This document shows positions 24,191-32,246 of a stretch of DNA of 36,662 nt, in pieces. Below the pieces are notes generated by a model, which saw only the letters and a list, made by a program, of their open reading frames with translations, ran no database searches and was not told where the DNA came from. The translations under genes were made by a program, and so were the position numbers. Origin of the DNA: CALBPI01 sp039700805 (GTDB lineage Bacteria > Pseudomonadota > Gammaproteobacteria > Steroidobacterales > Woeseiaceae); assembly GCA_039700805.1 (NCBI GenBank), contig JBCAZE010000010.1, positions 1 to 36,662 on the forward strand, in the 5' to 3' direction. Every line of letters starts with the position of its first letter. The stretch's first letter is position 1.

Positions 24191-25273
24191 TTAAAGGCTC
24201 GCTAGCCCCTCCAGCGCCAGCTCGGTTACTTCAAGGCTGCGTGACCAGACCAGCCCCTTCCAATCGGGCACATCGGGGTAGAATGCACGCCGGATTTCGC
24301 CCTTGATGGATTCGGCGTGCGGATTACTCATAGCGGCTTTTTGGTAGAGCCAATTGTCACCGCGCAGCGCCGTCAGAACTGTGTCGATGTCATACGTGCC
24401 AAACTCAATCGTGATGAATGAAAGTTGCGTGTCAGTCAGTCGTGCTGCGATGCCGTGGGCCAGCATGCCGTCGAGCGGCGCTGAGGATGAGGTTCCTGAC
24501 TCCGGGTCGGTGACCTGATTCCCGTAGATTGTCGCTGAGAGTGTCTTCTGCGCTTCATTGCCTATGGCGATCAGTTCGCCATGGCCATACGGCCCAAGAC
24601 CGGTGTGAAAGTCAATCACAGCGACCGCCCGAGCTGCCGCCACGTGGTCGGTCAACACTGTCCCGATGACCGCGTTGGACCAGCTCGGTGCACTGCCACC
24701 GTAGAACAGACCATCCGGATTGTCGTACTGCCCGCTCGTGACGGCCGCCTGAAATGCACACATGCCGCGGGCTGCAATGTAGGCAGACAGTTTGTCGTCG
24801 GCGGACGCGCGGGCGGGCCCGCGCCAGTCATCGGGCACAAGGTGATCGTGAATCTCATGGTAGTGACTTTGCGGGCGATACGCAGACGTGAAATCAATGA
24901 AGTTACGATTGATGTCGATGTTGTCTTCGTTGACCCGGCGATCATGCGAGAACCCATAGGGATTCAGCGCGTGGATCAGGAGCACGGACGTGTCGGGCGG
25001 TAGTGCATCAAACGCGCCCGACCGGAGCAAGCCGATCTGTGCGCCTGAGCCGCAGTAGCCTTCCACACCATGCGTGCCGCTGATTAGGGCCAGTGTTCTG
25101 TGAGCGTCGGCCGGGCCGATTCGCGCAACGTCGGTAAATAGCGCCTCACCACGCGCGCCGTTTGCTCGCGGATTCCGGTGGTGTTCAATCGACAATTCGG
25201 AATCCGCGCAAGCAGCAAGAAACTTGCTGCGCGCTTCGGCGTAGGTGGCCGAGAACCAAGACTCGATGTTCAA
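24191..25273 (-). CDS. DUF2817 family, M14 carboxypeptidase-like protein
   Basis: A 360-residue protein of the DUF2817 family, which has the M14 zinc carboxypeptidase fold. Metal-ligand signatures are visible: ISGTHGVEGYCGSGAQI (His and Glu), NPYGFSHDRRVNEDNIDINR, VIDFHTGLGPYG (second His) and a late acidic residue in ITIEFGTYD. No signal peptide is present, so it should act in the cytoplasm. The start is TTG 25273 with AAGAGG upstream. It is the last gene of the receptor-hydrolase-DUF2817 unit, 42 bp after the hydrolase stop. Cleavage of an amide or peptide bond in the imported ligand is plausible; no family member with a defined substrate is known to me. Confidence 0.87.
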   Translation of the reverse strand: MNIESWFSATYAEARSKFLAACADSELSIEHHRNPRANGARGEALFTDVARIGPADAHRTLALISGTHGVEGYCGSGAQIGLLRSGAFDALPPDTSVLLIHALNPYGFSHDRRVNEDNIDINRNFIDFTSAYRPQSHYHEIHDHLVPDDWRGPARASADDKLSAYIAARGMCAFQAAVTSGQYDNPDGLFYGGSAPSWSNAVIGTVLTDHVAAARAVAVIDFHTGLGPYGHGELIAIGNEAQKTLSATIYGNQVTDPESGTSSSAPLDGMLAHGIAARLTDTQLSFITIEFGTYDIDTVLTALRGDNWLYQKAAMSNPHAESIKGEIRRAFYPDVPDWKGLVWSRSLEVTELALEGLASL

Positions 25274-25315
25274 AGCTGTGACCTCTTGTTGCGCCCGCGC
25301 GATGCGTATCCAATG

Positions 25316-26158
25316 CTAACGCAGTACGTCGGCGGCAAAGCTGTTGAGCAGTTCGTTGAACACAACAGGCGCTTCGAGAAACGGGGCGTGGCCCACGCCG
25401 GGAAGAAACTGTATCTGGTCGCGCCACAATGATCGCCATGTGATCGACGTCAGGTAGTCTTTGGACACGAACGCATCGGCATCGCCATGAACAACCGCAA
25501 GGGGCTTGTGCCACCCGGCGGCCACCGTTTTTTGGTCACAGCCTTGTTCACCCGTGCCCCAATGGGCTCCGATGTGGGCGCGAACCGCGCCGTCCATCCG
25601 TGCGGCGTCTTGGTGAAATTGGGTTGGCACCGGCGTCAGTGATCCATATAGACCCTGAATATAGGTCGTTAGCTCCGCTGACGTCGGGGCGGGGTTGAGG
25701 GTGACAGCCATCGCTTCGCTAGGTAGGAAGGCCGCGTTGAAGTCGTCCATTCCCGTGGTAATAGGCGGCGTGCCACAGATCATCGCACCTGCCAGAGCAA
25801 AGCCTCGGCCGGCCATCTCCAGCACCACGTGACCACCCAGCGACCAACCTACGACGACAGGACTTTTCACATTCAACGCGTCGCAGAACCGTTTGACCAG
25901 CAAGGCAAGCGCCGGAAAGTTGTAGTACTGTTCGGGATGGTGCGAGTTCGACGAGCCGCCGTGACCGGGGAGATCCAGGGCTATCAATGTGTACTCGGTG
26001 TTCGCAAAGCCCGCGAACTGCTGGTAGAACGCCGCCTTGCTGCCCGAATTGCCGTGGATAAACAAGAGCGTCTTGTCCGAAGCCGGGCGACACACGTAGG
26101 CGATCTTCAGATCACCAACGACGACTTCCCCCGCTTCAACACCCGGGCCAAAATCCAC
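25316..26158 (-). CDS. Alpha/beta hydrolase
   Basis: A 280-residue alpha/beta hydrolase. The oxyanion-hole motif is LLFIHGNSGSK, the nucleophile elbow GWSLGG (Ser), the acid in VVHGDADAFV and the base in GVGHAPFLE, so the catalytic triad is complete. No signal peptide is seen. The start is a GTG at 26158, 14 bp after the TonB receptor stop, with GCGAG as a weak ribosome site, so the two are tightly coupled. The family covers esterases, lipases, lactonases and C-C hydrolases. Given its neighbours it probably opens an ester or lactone in a compound brought in by the receptor; the exact bond cannot be read from sequence. Confidence 0.9.
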   Translation of the reverse strand: MDFGPGVEAGEVVVGDLKIAYVCRPASDKTLLFIHGNSGSKAAFYQQFAGFANTEYTLIALDLPGHGGSSNSHHPEQYYNFPALALLVKRFCDALNVKSPVVVGWSLGGHVVLEMAGRGFALAGAMICGTPPITTGMDDFNAAFLPSEAMAVTLNPAPTSAELTTYIQGLYGSLTPVPTQFHQDAARMDGAVRAHIGAHWGTGEQGCDQKTVAAGWHKPLAVVHGDADAFVSKDYLTSITWRSLWRDQIQFLPGVGHAPFLEAPVVFNELLNSFAADVLR

Positions 26159-26172
26159 TATACTCGCTCGCC

Positions 26173-28362
26173 CTAGAATCTGAAGCGCGCGGTGACGCCG
26201 TAGGTGCGCGGTGCACCAAAGGCCTGCGTGGTCGGAATGCCAATCGCAGAGCGGTCATCCGCAAAGTTCACGTAGTTCTCGTCGCCGAGATTGCGCGCCC
26301 AGGCGATGAGCTCCCAGGTGTCGTTGACAAGGCCTGCCCTGAAATCGATCAGGTCACGCGATCCGCCGCTCAGCCGCGGGTCGTTTTGCGGCTCGAAGAA
26401 CACATCGTCGCGGTAGTTATAGTCCGCGCGCAGGAAAAGGTTGCCAAGATGCCCAACAGGGTAGGTCCACTGCATGCCCAACGCGATGGACACCTCCGGT
26501 GCGAGGTTCAGCGTATTGCCGCTGCAGTTCGCGGCAACGATCGCCGGCGGCGTCGACCCCGGCGCAGGGCAGCCCGCGAAGTCGTCGTAGGTCGCATCCA
26601 GCAGCCCAAGACTCGCATTCAGGTTCACAAATTCACCGAGCGCTGCGACAAACTCAGTCTCGAGCCCCGTGATGGTCGCTTCGGCCGCGTTGTTGAGCGA
26701 AACGCCCCCGCCGACAATCTGTGCCAGCTGCAGGTCCTCGTATTCCGTGGTGAAGATCGCCGTGTTCAAGCGCACGCGCCCGTTGGCTAGCGTGCTCTTC
26801 CAGCCAAGCTCGACGGAAGTGGCAAGCTCGGGAGCTACCTCCAGGTTGGAAACCCCGGCGGTCACAAAATCGGTGTTGAAGCCGGCACTCTTGAACCCTT
26901 CCCCGTAGCGCGCATAGAGCGTGTTGGCGTCATTGACGAAGTAAGACATCGATACGGTCGGCGAGAAGTCGTTATCCGTGCGGCTGCGCTGGAAGCTCGT
27001 GTCGCCGAAAATGCCCGAGAAATCCTGCTGCACGTGAATGGCGTCTTTCGTTTCTCGTAGCCAGCGACCGCCCACCTCGAGAGAGAGCTGATCCGTGAGC
27101 GAATAGTTGGTGTTGAAGAACAGCGCCGTGCTGTCCGACTCGACCGAGCTAGTGAGCACGATGGGCACATTGACGCCTGGCACGCCGACCAGGAAATCGC
27201 CCAACGCGAAGTCGCCAATACCGGACGAGTTCTGGTCGTAGTAATACGCGCCAACCATTACGTCCAACTTGTCGTTGATCGGTCGACTGTAGCGCACTTC
27301 CGCAGACAACACCTCGGTTTCCTGGCTGAAGCGATCGGGGAATATTTCCAGCGACGTCTTGTCATCGTCCAGGCTCGCCTGCCAGTCCGATTCGCGGTAG
27401 GCCAGCACGACATCGACACTGCCTTCGGCAAGATCAATGCCGCTGGTCAGCGATAACCCCTGCACGGTTCTGTCCAGCGAGTTCTCGAATTCGTTGTTGG
27501 TGGTGAAAGGCGATGACAGCGACGCCTGGTCTTCCGGCGTTGCGAACGGTGCAAATGCAAAATCGGTGACCTCGAAGAACGCCGGATTGCTGTCGTCCTT
27601 CAGGTAGTCCGCAGCCAGCACGAAGTCGGCCCAGTCCACCGGCGCGAACCGCAGTTTGGCACGCAAGGTGGTCTGGTCGGCGTCGTCCAGGTCTTTGCCA
27701 TCTGTCAGGTGTTCGACGAATCCATCGCGGCTCAGGTAGCCCGCCGAGATCGATGCCGAAACTGTCTCTGACAAGGCACCGGAAAGGTACCCGCGCAGGC
27801 GGGTGTGGTCGTAGTTGCCATACTGCGCCTCAACAATGGCCGTGGTCTCATCGCCCGGCATCTTGGTTATGATGTTGATGGCGCCGGCAATTGTATTTTT
27901 CCCGAACACAGCGCCCTGCGGCCCGCGGAGCACCTCAATGCGCTCTATGTCTATGAGATCTTGGTTGAAATTTTCCGGGCGCCCCATGTAGACCCCGTCC
28001 ACATAGAAGCCAACGCCGGTTTCCAGGCCGACAAAACGCACCAGCGTCGAGATGCCACGAATGCTGACAAGGCCCTGAATGGATCCGCCGATGCCGCCGG
28101 ATTGGCTCGCATTAGGCACGAGGCTCAATACTTGGTCAAAAGAATCGACTCCCGCATTCTTGAGTTGCGCGTCGGACAGCGCGCTGACCGCCAGCGGCGC
28201 GTCTTGGATCGATTCTTCCTTCTTGCGCGCCGTGATGATGATTTCGTCGAGGCCCGCGCGCGCAGACCCACTGTCTTGCCCTTGTGCCGCAGCCAGTTGC
28301 GGCCATAAACCTATCGGCACGATTGCTACCGCGGCCCAGAACACGATTCGATTCTTGCGCAT
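26173..28362 (-). CDS. TonB-dependent receptor
   Basis: About 729 residues. I favour ATG 28362 because GGGGA precedes it; an ATG at 28383 lacks a ribosome site. Signal peptide IVPIGLWPQLAAAQ is followed directly by a TonB-box region LDEIIITARKKEESIQDAPL, then the plug (GLVSIRGIST, FYVDGVYMGRP, IDIERIEVLRGPQGAVFGKN, TIAGAINIIT) and a barrel ending in FRF. It has no STN domain, unlike the receptor at 17.7-20.9 kb. The style is that of the large sphingomonad/marine receptor group with many substrates. It heads an operon with the hydrolase and DUF2817 genes, opposite an AraC regulator. Confidence 0.93.
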   Translation of the reverse strand: MRKNRIVFWAAVAIVPIGLWPQLAAAQGQDSGSARAGLDEIIITARKKEESIQDAPLAVSALSDAQLKNAGVDSFDQVLSLVPNASQSGGIGGSIQGLVSIRGISTLVRFVGLETGVGFYVDGVYMGRPENFNQDLIDIERIEVLRGPQGAVFGKNTIAGAINIITKMPGDETTAIVEAQYGNYDHTRLRGYLSGALSETVSASISAGYLSRDGFVEHLTDGKDLDDADQTTLRAKLRFAPVDWADFVLAADYLKDDSNPAFFEVTDFAFAPFATPEDQASLSSPFTTNNEFENSLDRTVQGLSLTSGIDLAEGSVDVVLAYRESDWQASLDDDKTSLEIFPDRFSQETEVLSAEVRYSRPINDKLDVMVGAYYYDQNSSGIGDFALGDFLVGVPGVNVPIVLTSSVESDSTALFFNTNYSLTDQLSLEVGGRWLRETKDAIHVQQDFSGIFGDTSFQRSRTDNDFSPTVSMSYFVNDANTLYARYGEGFKSAGFNTDFVTAGVSNLEVAPELATSVELGWKSTLANGRVRLNTAIFTTEYEDLQLAQIVGGGVSLNNAAEATITGLETEFVAALGEFVNLNASLGLLDATYDDFAGCPAPGSTPPAIVAANCSGNTLNLAPEVSIALGMQWTYPVGHLGNLFLRADYNYRDDVFFEPQNDPRLSGGSRDLIDFRAGLVNDTWELIAWARNLGDENYVNFADDRSAIGIPTTQAFGAPRTYGVTARFRF

Positions 28363-28492
28363 TTTTGTCCCCATTCTATTCATGCGGTCTTGTTCAAAAA
28401 CAGAATGACAGGAATTTGTCGCAACGGTCTTGTGCTAGTGACAAAATAATTTATGTTATTCACATTATTCCGTTGCCGGCCAATGACACTAG

Positions 28493-28510
28493 GTGCTCTC
28501 GATAGAGCAC
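28493..28510. promoter_or_regulatory. Inverted repeat in the receptor/AraC divergent promoter region
   Basis: GTGCTCT-CGAT-AGAGCAC has perfect 7-bp arms and lies 29 bp before the AraC start. An AT-rich dyad (AATAA and TTATT around 28446-28460) lies nearby. Either could be a binding site for the divergent regulator; this is positional inference. Confidence 0.4.
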
Positions 28511-28538
28511 GCTCGCGGCTAACCGGGGGACGATTCGC

Positions 28539-29552
28539 TTGACTCAAGGCACGACTAAAACGCTGTTTAGCTGGGAGAACTTCGGCACCGTTTGCTGGGA
28601 CATCTTTGGCGCACGGGATCCCAGCCATACCATCAGTCACAGCGACTTTGGCGCGTTTCACAAGCTGGAGGCCGATGACCAGCATTGCTCCGGACGGCTT
28701 GAGTTCTACGAATTCACTGATGAGCTGCTCGTCACCATCATCGATTGCGTGTGGTTTGAGGAGCACGAGTTTCTGATCCAGGACGGCGACTGGATTCGTT
28801 TTAATTTCAGTTTGTCCATTGATATCGACATGCACCTGTCGAGGGATCAGACCGTGAAGATCGTGCGGCCTTCCTGGCGCATAATCAATTACCCTCCGGA
28901 CAAGACTGTCGTCGAGACCATACCGGCCAACAAGCGCTCGGCATGGATCACGATCTGCTGCAAACGGGCCCTGGTCGAGCAACTGACTGGCGAGAATTGC
29001 GACAACTTGCCGAGCTTATTGCGCGAGCAGGTGTCGCTCTCAGGGAAAGAGAACTTTCACCACTTTCATGACTTCACTTCGCGCCTAAACGCCATCACGG
29101 CGGATGTGTTGAAGACCCAGCTAACCGCTGCTATGCGGATGGCGTACATCCGTTCCCGAGCGGTTGAGCTTATCTGCCTCGCCCTTGATCACCTAGTGCA
29201 TTCGCCGGTTAATGTCGAGGCGGTAAAACTAACCGAGAAAGACGAGCAGGCCTTGGCTCGCGCAAGGAATATCCTGCTCGAAGACCTTGCTGCCACGCCC
29301 AGCATCTCCGATCTGAGCCTGCAATTGGGCCTAAACCGCAACAAGCTTTACTACGGCTTTAAGCGGCAGTACGGCTGCTCCGTATCTGAGTTTTTGCAGT
29401 CCCAGAGGCTCGAAGAGGGCAAACGCCTGTTGCAGCATACTGACATGGCGATCTCGGACATATCATTGCAGATCGGTTACCAGCATCAAAGCAGCTTTAC
29501 CGCGGCGATGAAAAAGTACTACGGGCTGACCCCGAAGCAGTTTCGTGGTTGA
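28539..29552 (+). CDS. AraC-family transcriptional regulator
   Basis: A 337-residue regulator. The C-terminal 100 residues carry the double HTH: ATPSISDLSLQLGLNRNKLY, YGFKRQYGCSVSEFLQSQRL, AISDISLQIGYQHQSSFTAA and MKKYYGLTPKQFRG, as in PchR-like regulators of iron-related uptake. The N-terminal part is an effector domain without clear similarity. The start is a TTG with GGGGGA about 10 bp upstream; no ATG is close. It is divergent from the TonB receptor operon with about 175 bp between, so it probably activates that operon in response to the imported compound. Confidence 0.9.
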   Translation: MTQGTTKTLFSWENFGTVCWDIFGARDPSHTISHSDFGAFHKLEADDQHCSGRLEFYEFTDELLVTIIDCVWFEEHEFLIQDGDWIRFNFSLSIDIDMHLSRDQTVKIVRPSWRIINYPPDKTVVETIPANKRSAWITICCKRALVEQLTGENCDNLPSLLREQVSLSGKENFHHFHDFTSRLNAITADVLKTQLTAAMRMAYIRSRAVELICLALDHLVHSPVNVEAVKLTEKDEQALARARNILLEDLAATPSISDLSLQLGLNRNKLYYGFKRQYGCSVSEFLQSQRLEEGKRLLQHTDMAISDISLQIGYQHQSSFTAAMKKYYGLTPKQFRG

Positions 29553-29645
29553 AATTGACCTGGCAAGACTCTTGTGGCCACTGTCCCGATTCTGTGCGCC
29601 GTCAGCAGTAGTCGGGCCAACCAGGCTGTTTGAACAAGAGAGACA

Positions 29646-29685
29646 TTTGACTCATCGTTACCTTGAAGATGAACGATGAGTCAAA
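29646..29685. repeat. 14-bp hairpin across the IS3 orfA start codon
   Basis: TTTGACTCATCGTT (29646-29659) pairs perfectly with AACGATGAGTCAAA (29672-29685). The 12-nt loop holds the ATG at its 3' edge. Such foldbacks limit translation of transposases from read-through transcripts in IS10 and IS50; the same effect here is inferred. Confidence 0.7.
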
Positions 29686-29926
29686 GAAGAAAGACAGCGC
29701 CGAGAAGGCGATACGAGATATCCGCTGTGCAACTCGCCGGCGGTATTCAGCCGAAGAGAAAATCAGGATTGTACTGGAAAGCCTTCGAGGCGAATCCAGC
29801 GTTGCCGAGCTGTGCCGCAAAGAAGGCATCAAACAGAACCTGTACTACCGCTGGTCGAAGGAGTTTCTGGAGGCCGGCAAGAAGCGGCTAGCCGGTGACA
29901 CAGCCCGTGAAGCCAACAGCGATTAG
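29669..29926 (+). pseudogene. IS3-family transposase orfA remnant
   Basis: 85 residues beginning MNDESKKK. The HTH of the HTH_Tnp_1 family is complete: RRRYSAEEKIRIVLESLRGE, SVAELCRKEGIKQNLYYRWS and KEFLEAGKKRL. In relatives the frame continues into a Leu-rich coiled coil. Here it ends at a TAG at 29924-29926 where a Glu codon is expected (ANSD-stop-VKGL), and the similarity stops about 15 bp later. No orfB/DDE catalytic part follows, because the sequence joins the truncated ATPase gene on the opposite strand. It is an inactive fragment; the left IS boundary could not be fixed. Confidence 0.8.
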
Positions 29927-31192
29927 GTCAAAGGGCTGCGTGTAAGCTTTGTTTATGAAGACTTGCTGGACCTGAGCATGTAAATGGGCTTCGGGTTCCT
30001 CTATCAGCACAAGGTGGAGAAGTGGTCGCACGTGATCATCTGGTTTACTGATACCGCTTGGAATCGACATCCAATCCTGACGAAACCTCATTAATCTGAA
30101 GACCATGGATATTAGGTTTTGGTATCCGAGACCCGCATAGGTTTCCGGTAGGTGAAGGTTCTCAGCATCCTCTCCGCCAACACCCGGTAGCCCATATTGG
30201 ATTGCCGTATTGTGCTTTAGGCCCTCCGCGGCATTTAGCTGCGTATTGAATGAGATAGTCGGATTGTTGACGCCGGGAACACCGAGTTCCGCCAGCTCGC
30301 CAAGTGCGTGTTCGAATCCCGTTTTTAATCGCTCATCAAACGCACGTTCCGCCACCTGAATTGCGCTCAATGCGGCAACATCTTGTTCAGTGAGTTCAAC
30401 AGCGCTCTCGAGATGCTCATCGTAATAGCTTCGGATTTGATCCGATAAACGGCTGCGGTTTCTGCCCTTACCTGCTTCGCCGCCGTCTGCGCTAGCACCG
30501 CTGTCGTTGAGATCGCGCTGAGCAGCGATTTCGTCAACCTGGATAAGTTTCTGTAGCGGGTGACCAGAAAAAGGCAGAGCGCCCTCTGGAAGCTCTTGAG
30601 GCTGAGCGACACCCTTGGGGGTTGGCCGCTCGCAATTCGCCGGATCGAGTGGGAATGCCTCCAGCTTCAAAGAACTGAGATTTTCGCGGTCCAAAAAGTC
30701 AGTGAGGCAGGTTGGTCGAACGCTCGGTGTGAGCTGTCCATCCGGCGACAGTGCTTCGGTGGCTTGCGCCTTCGTACGAGCCTCTAAGTACTCGGCTTTG
30801 AGGCTTTCCGAGTCTTCTGGCACGAATTGCAAGCGAATACCCAAAAGTCCGCCGGCCCAATCTAACGTTGGTACGATGTGAACAATATGATGAATTTCGG
30901 ATAAGGGAACGTCTAGCCAGATATCCATTTTGGGAAGAAGCCTATCAAGACCATTGGTTTCTTCGTCCGCTTCCCATGCACGTCCTACCGCATCAATCAG
31001 ACCCCAATTCCCTATGGAGATGTCATGGAGCGACAAAAGTGCAGGTTTGATGAGGAATACCCGCATCGCGACCATCGCAGATGTCTTACCGCTATTGTTG
31101 GCTCCAACGAAGAGCGTACGCCGATGATCGAAGTCGATGTGTGTTGACTTCAGTTTCCGAAAATTCTGGATTTCAATGAAATCAAGTCTCAT
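29888..31192 (-). pseudogene. OLD-family-like AAA ATPase, truncated at the 3' end
   Basis: About 435 residues from ATG 31192 (MRLDFIEIQNFRKLKSTHID). Walker A is FVGANNSGKTSA and Walker B is LVLIEEPEAHLHAQ, with a long insertion between them as in OLD endonucleases and related SMC-like ATPases. After QVQQVFINKAYT the sequence switches to 16 residues read antisense through IS3 DNA and stops. The D-loop, H-loop His and any TOPRIM nuclease domain are missing, so the product is probably inactive. Relatives act in phage defence and DNA repair. The frame extends 50 codons upstream of 31192, but that part is not conserved; GGGAC precedes the chosen ATG. Confidence 0.8.
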
Positions 31193-31420
31193 CTTTGAGT
31201 CCCGTTGGTCTTGCTCGGTCTTGAGTGCCCAAAAAAGGCGCGCAGTCCTTGCGTAAGTGTCAATTGATTCGAAAACACTCTGGCGTGCGTGTATCGCTGG
31301 GCCCCAAAAAAGTAAGGGGCCGAAACGCTTACCTAACGGCAAACGTGTCAGCCCCTTAAGATCGAATCAGACTCCAGAATCAGCTCGTATGGCTCAGAGT
31401 CTCCGCCTATGCGTCGTGCC

Positions 31421-31533
31421 CGTAACTTATGAACCTAACCAGTTAGCCCCAGCCCCTTCGCTGCAGTCGCAACTTATGGGGTCCAAAATCGCAGCTTATG
31501 GGGTCCAAATCGCAACTTATGCGCAAACCCACA
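31421..31533 (-). repeat. Right-end array of four direct CATAAG-type sites
   Basis: Read on the minus strand, copies begin at 31521 (CATAAGTTGCGATTT), 31500 (CATAAGCTGCGATTTTGGAC is its reading), 31478 (CATAAGTTGCGAC) and 31431 (CATAAGTTACG). The first three are spaced 21-22 bp apart with GGACCC between. They are inverted relative to the left-end array, and the outermost copy sits 12 bp from the terminus, exactly as on the left. Confidence 0.75.
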
Positions 31534-31547
31534 AGAGTTGTTTGAAA

Positions 31548-32246
31548 TCACCCGCACTTCGAATCGCCACATGCGAGACAGGTCATGCACCCGTCCATCA
31601 TAACGACAGCAGCCGTTGAGCATTTCGAGCACAACTGCGCCCCTTCCGGATAGCCGCCATCTTCGGCGAACGCATCCTGCTGCGCGTTAGCTTGCTCATA
31701 CTCGGCGCGCTTCTCATCGACGAGCTTTTGCTGGTGCTCGTCGAGTTGCTGACCTTTCAAAAGGCCGATCATCTGCAAGTGTTTCTCAACAATGTAGCCA
31801 AGCTCGGCAATGATGGACGGCATGAACTTGCCACCGGGTTGCCAATAGCCACCACGAGGATCGAACACGGCTTTCAACTCATCGACGAGGAACGTGACGT
31901 CGCCACCCTTGCGGAAGACCGCAGAGATAATGCGCGTCAGCGCAACGATCCACTGGTAGTGATCCAAGTTCTTCGAGTTGATGAAGATCTCGAACGGGCG
32001 ACGTTGCTCGTGCGGTGTACCTTCGTTCAACAGGATATCGTTGATCGTGACGTACATGGCATGGTCGGAAACCGGGGTCTTCACTTTATAAGTCGAGCCG
32101 ATAAGCATCTCCGGACGCTCGAGCTTCTCGTGCATGCGGATGACATTGTCGGACTCGCTCGAGATCTTCGCTGGTGCTGGCGCAGGCGCTGCCTCATCCT
32201 CCGGCTTCTTAACCGAATAACCAATAATCTTCTTGTCAATTTTCAT
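31548..32246 (-). CDS. nrdJb: Class II ribonucleotide reductase, C-terminal subunit NrdJb
   Basis: A 232-residue partner of NrdJa. It carries the TSCPD-type region (MYVTINDILLNEGTPHEQRR, IVALTRIISAVFRKGGDV and FDPRGGYWQPGGKF) and a C-terminal Cys cluster, CSKC...CMTCLACGDSKCG. The cluster combines a zinc ribbon with the flexible redox-active Cys pair that re-reduces the active site. In Pseudomonas aeruginosa the B12-dependent reductase is likewise split into NrdJa and NrdJb. Its ATG overlaps the NrdJa stop as TGATG, giving translational coupling. The inserted 17-kb unit begins 14 bp beyond its stop, which has cut it off from the terminator now at 14,221-14,249. Confidence 0.9.
   Translation of the reverse strand: MKIDKKIIGYSVKKPEDEAAPAPAPAKISSESDNVIRMHEKLERPEMLIGSTYKVKTPVSDHAMYVTINDILLNEGTPHEQRRPFEIFINSKNLDHYQWIVALTRIISAVFRKGGDVTFLVDELKAVFDPRGGYWQPGGKFMPSIIAELGYIVEKHLQMIGLLKGQQLDEHQQKLVDEKRAEYEQANAQQDAFAEDGGYPEGAQLCSKCSTAAVVMMDGCMTCLACGDSKCG

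Larger units (their letters stand above)
14268..31533. mobile_element. 17.3-kb transposon-like unit with multi-site inverted ends
   Basis: The left terminus reads TGTGGATTTGAGCATAAG and the right, on the minus strand, TGTGGGTTTGCGCATAAG; over 24 positions 19 agree. At each end a CATAAG-type site begins exactly 12 bp inside, with three more direct copies behind it. AGAG occurs immediately outside both ends (14264-14267 and 31534-31537), as a 4-bp target duplication would. TG...CA termini, repeated internal sites and short duplications are known features of IS21-family elements and, with 5-bp duplications, of Tn7-like elements. No istA/istB or tnsABC-like gene is seen inside, so the family is unassigned and mobilisation would need help in trans or loss of the transposase. 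Cargo includes two TonB-receptor gene sets and a truncated ATPase. Confidence 0.6.

Noticed and set aside
29602..29832. 76-codon minus-strand frame
   Set aside because: Antisense to the IS3 orfA remnant, with Ser/Phe-rich shadow composition.
31421..31533. CRISPR array
   Set aside because: Repeat units are short and variable, the intervals of 9-10 bp are themselves conserved, and no cas gene is present.
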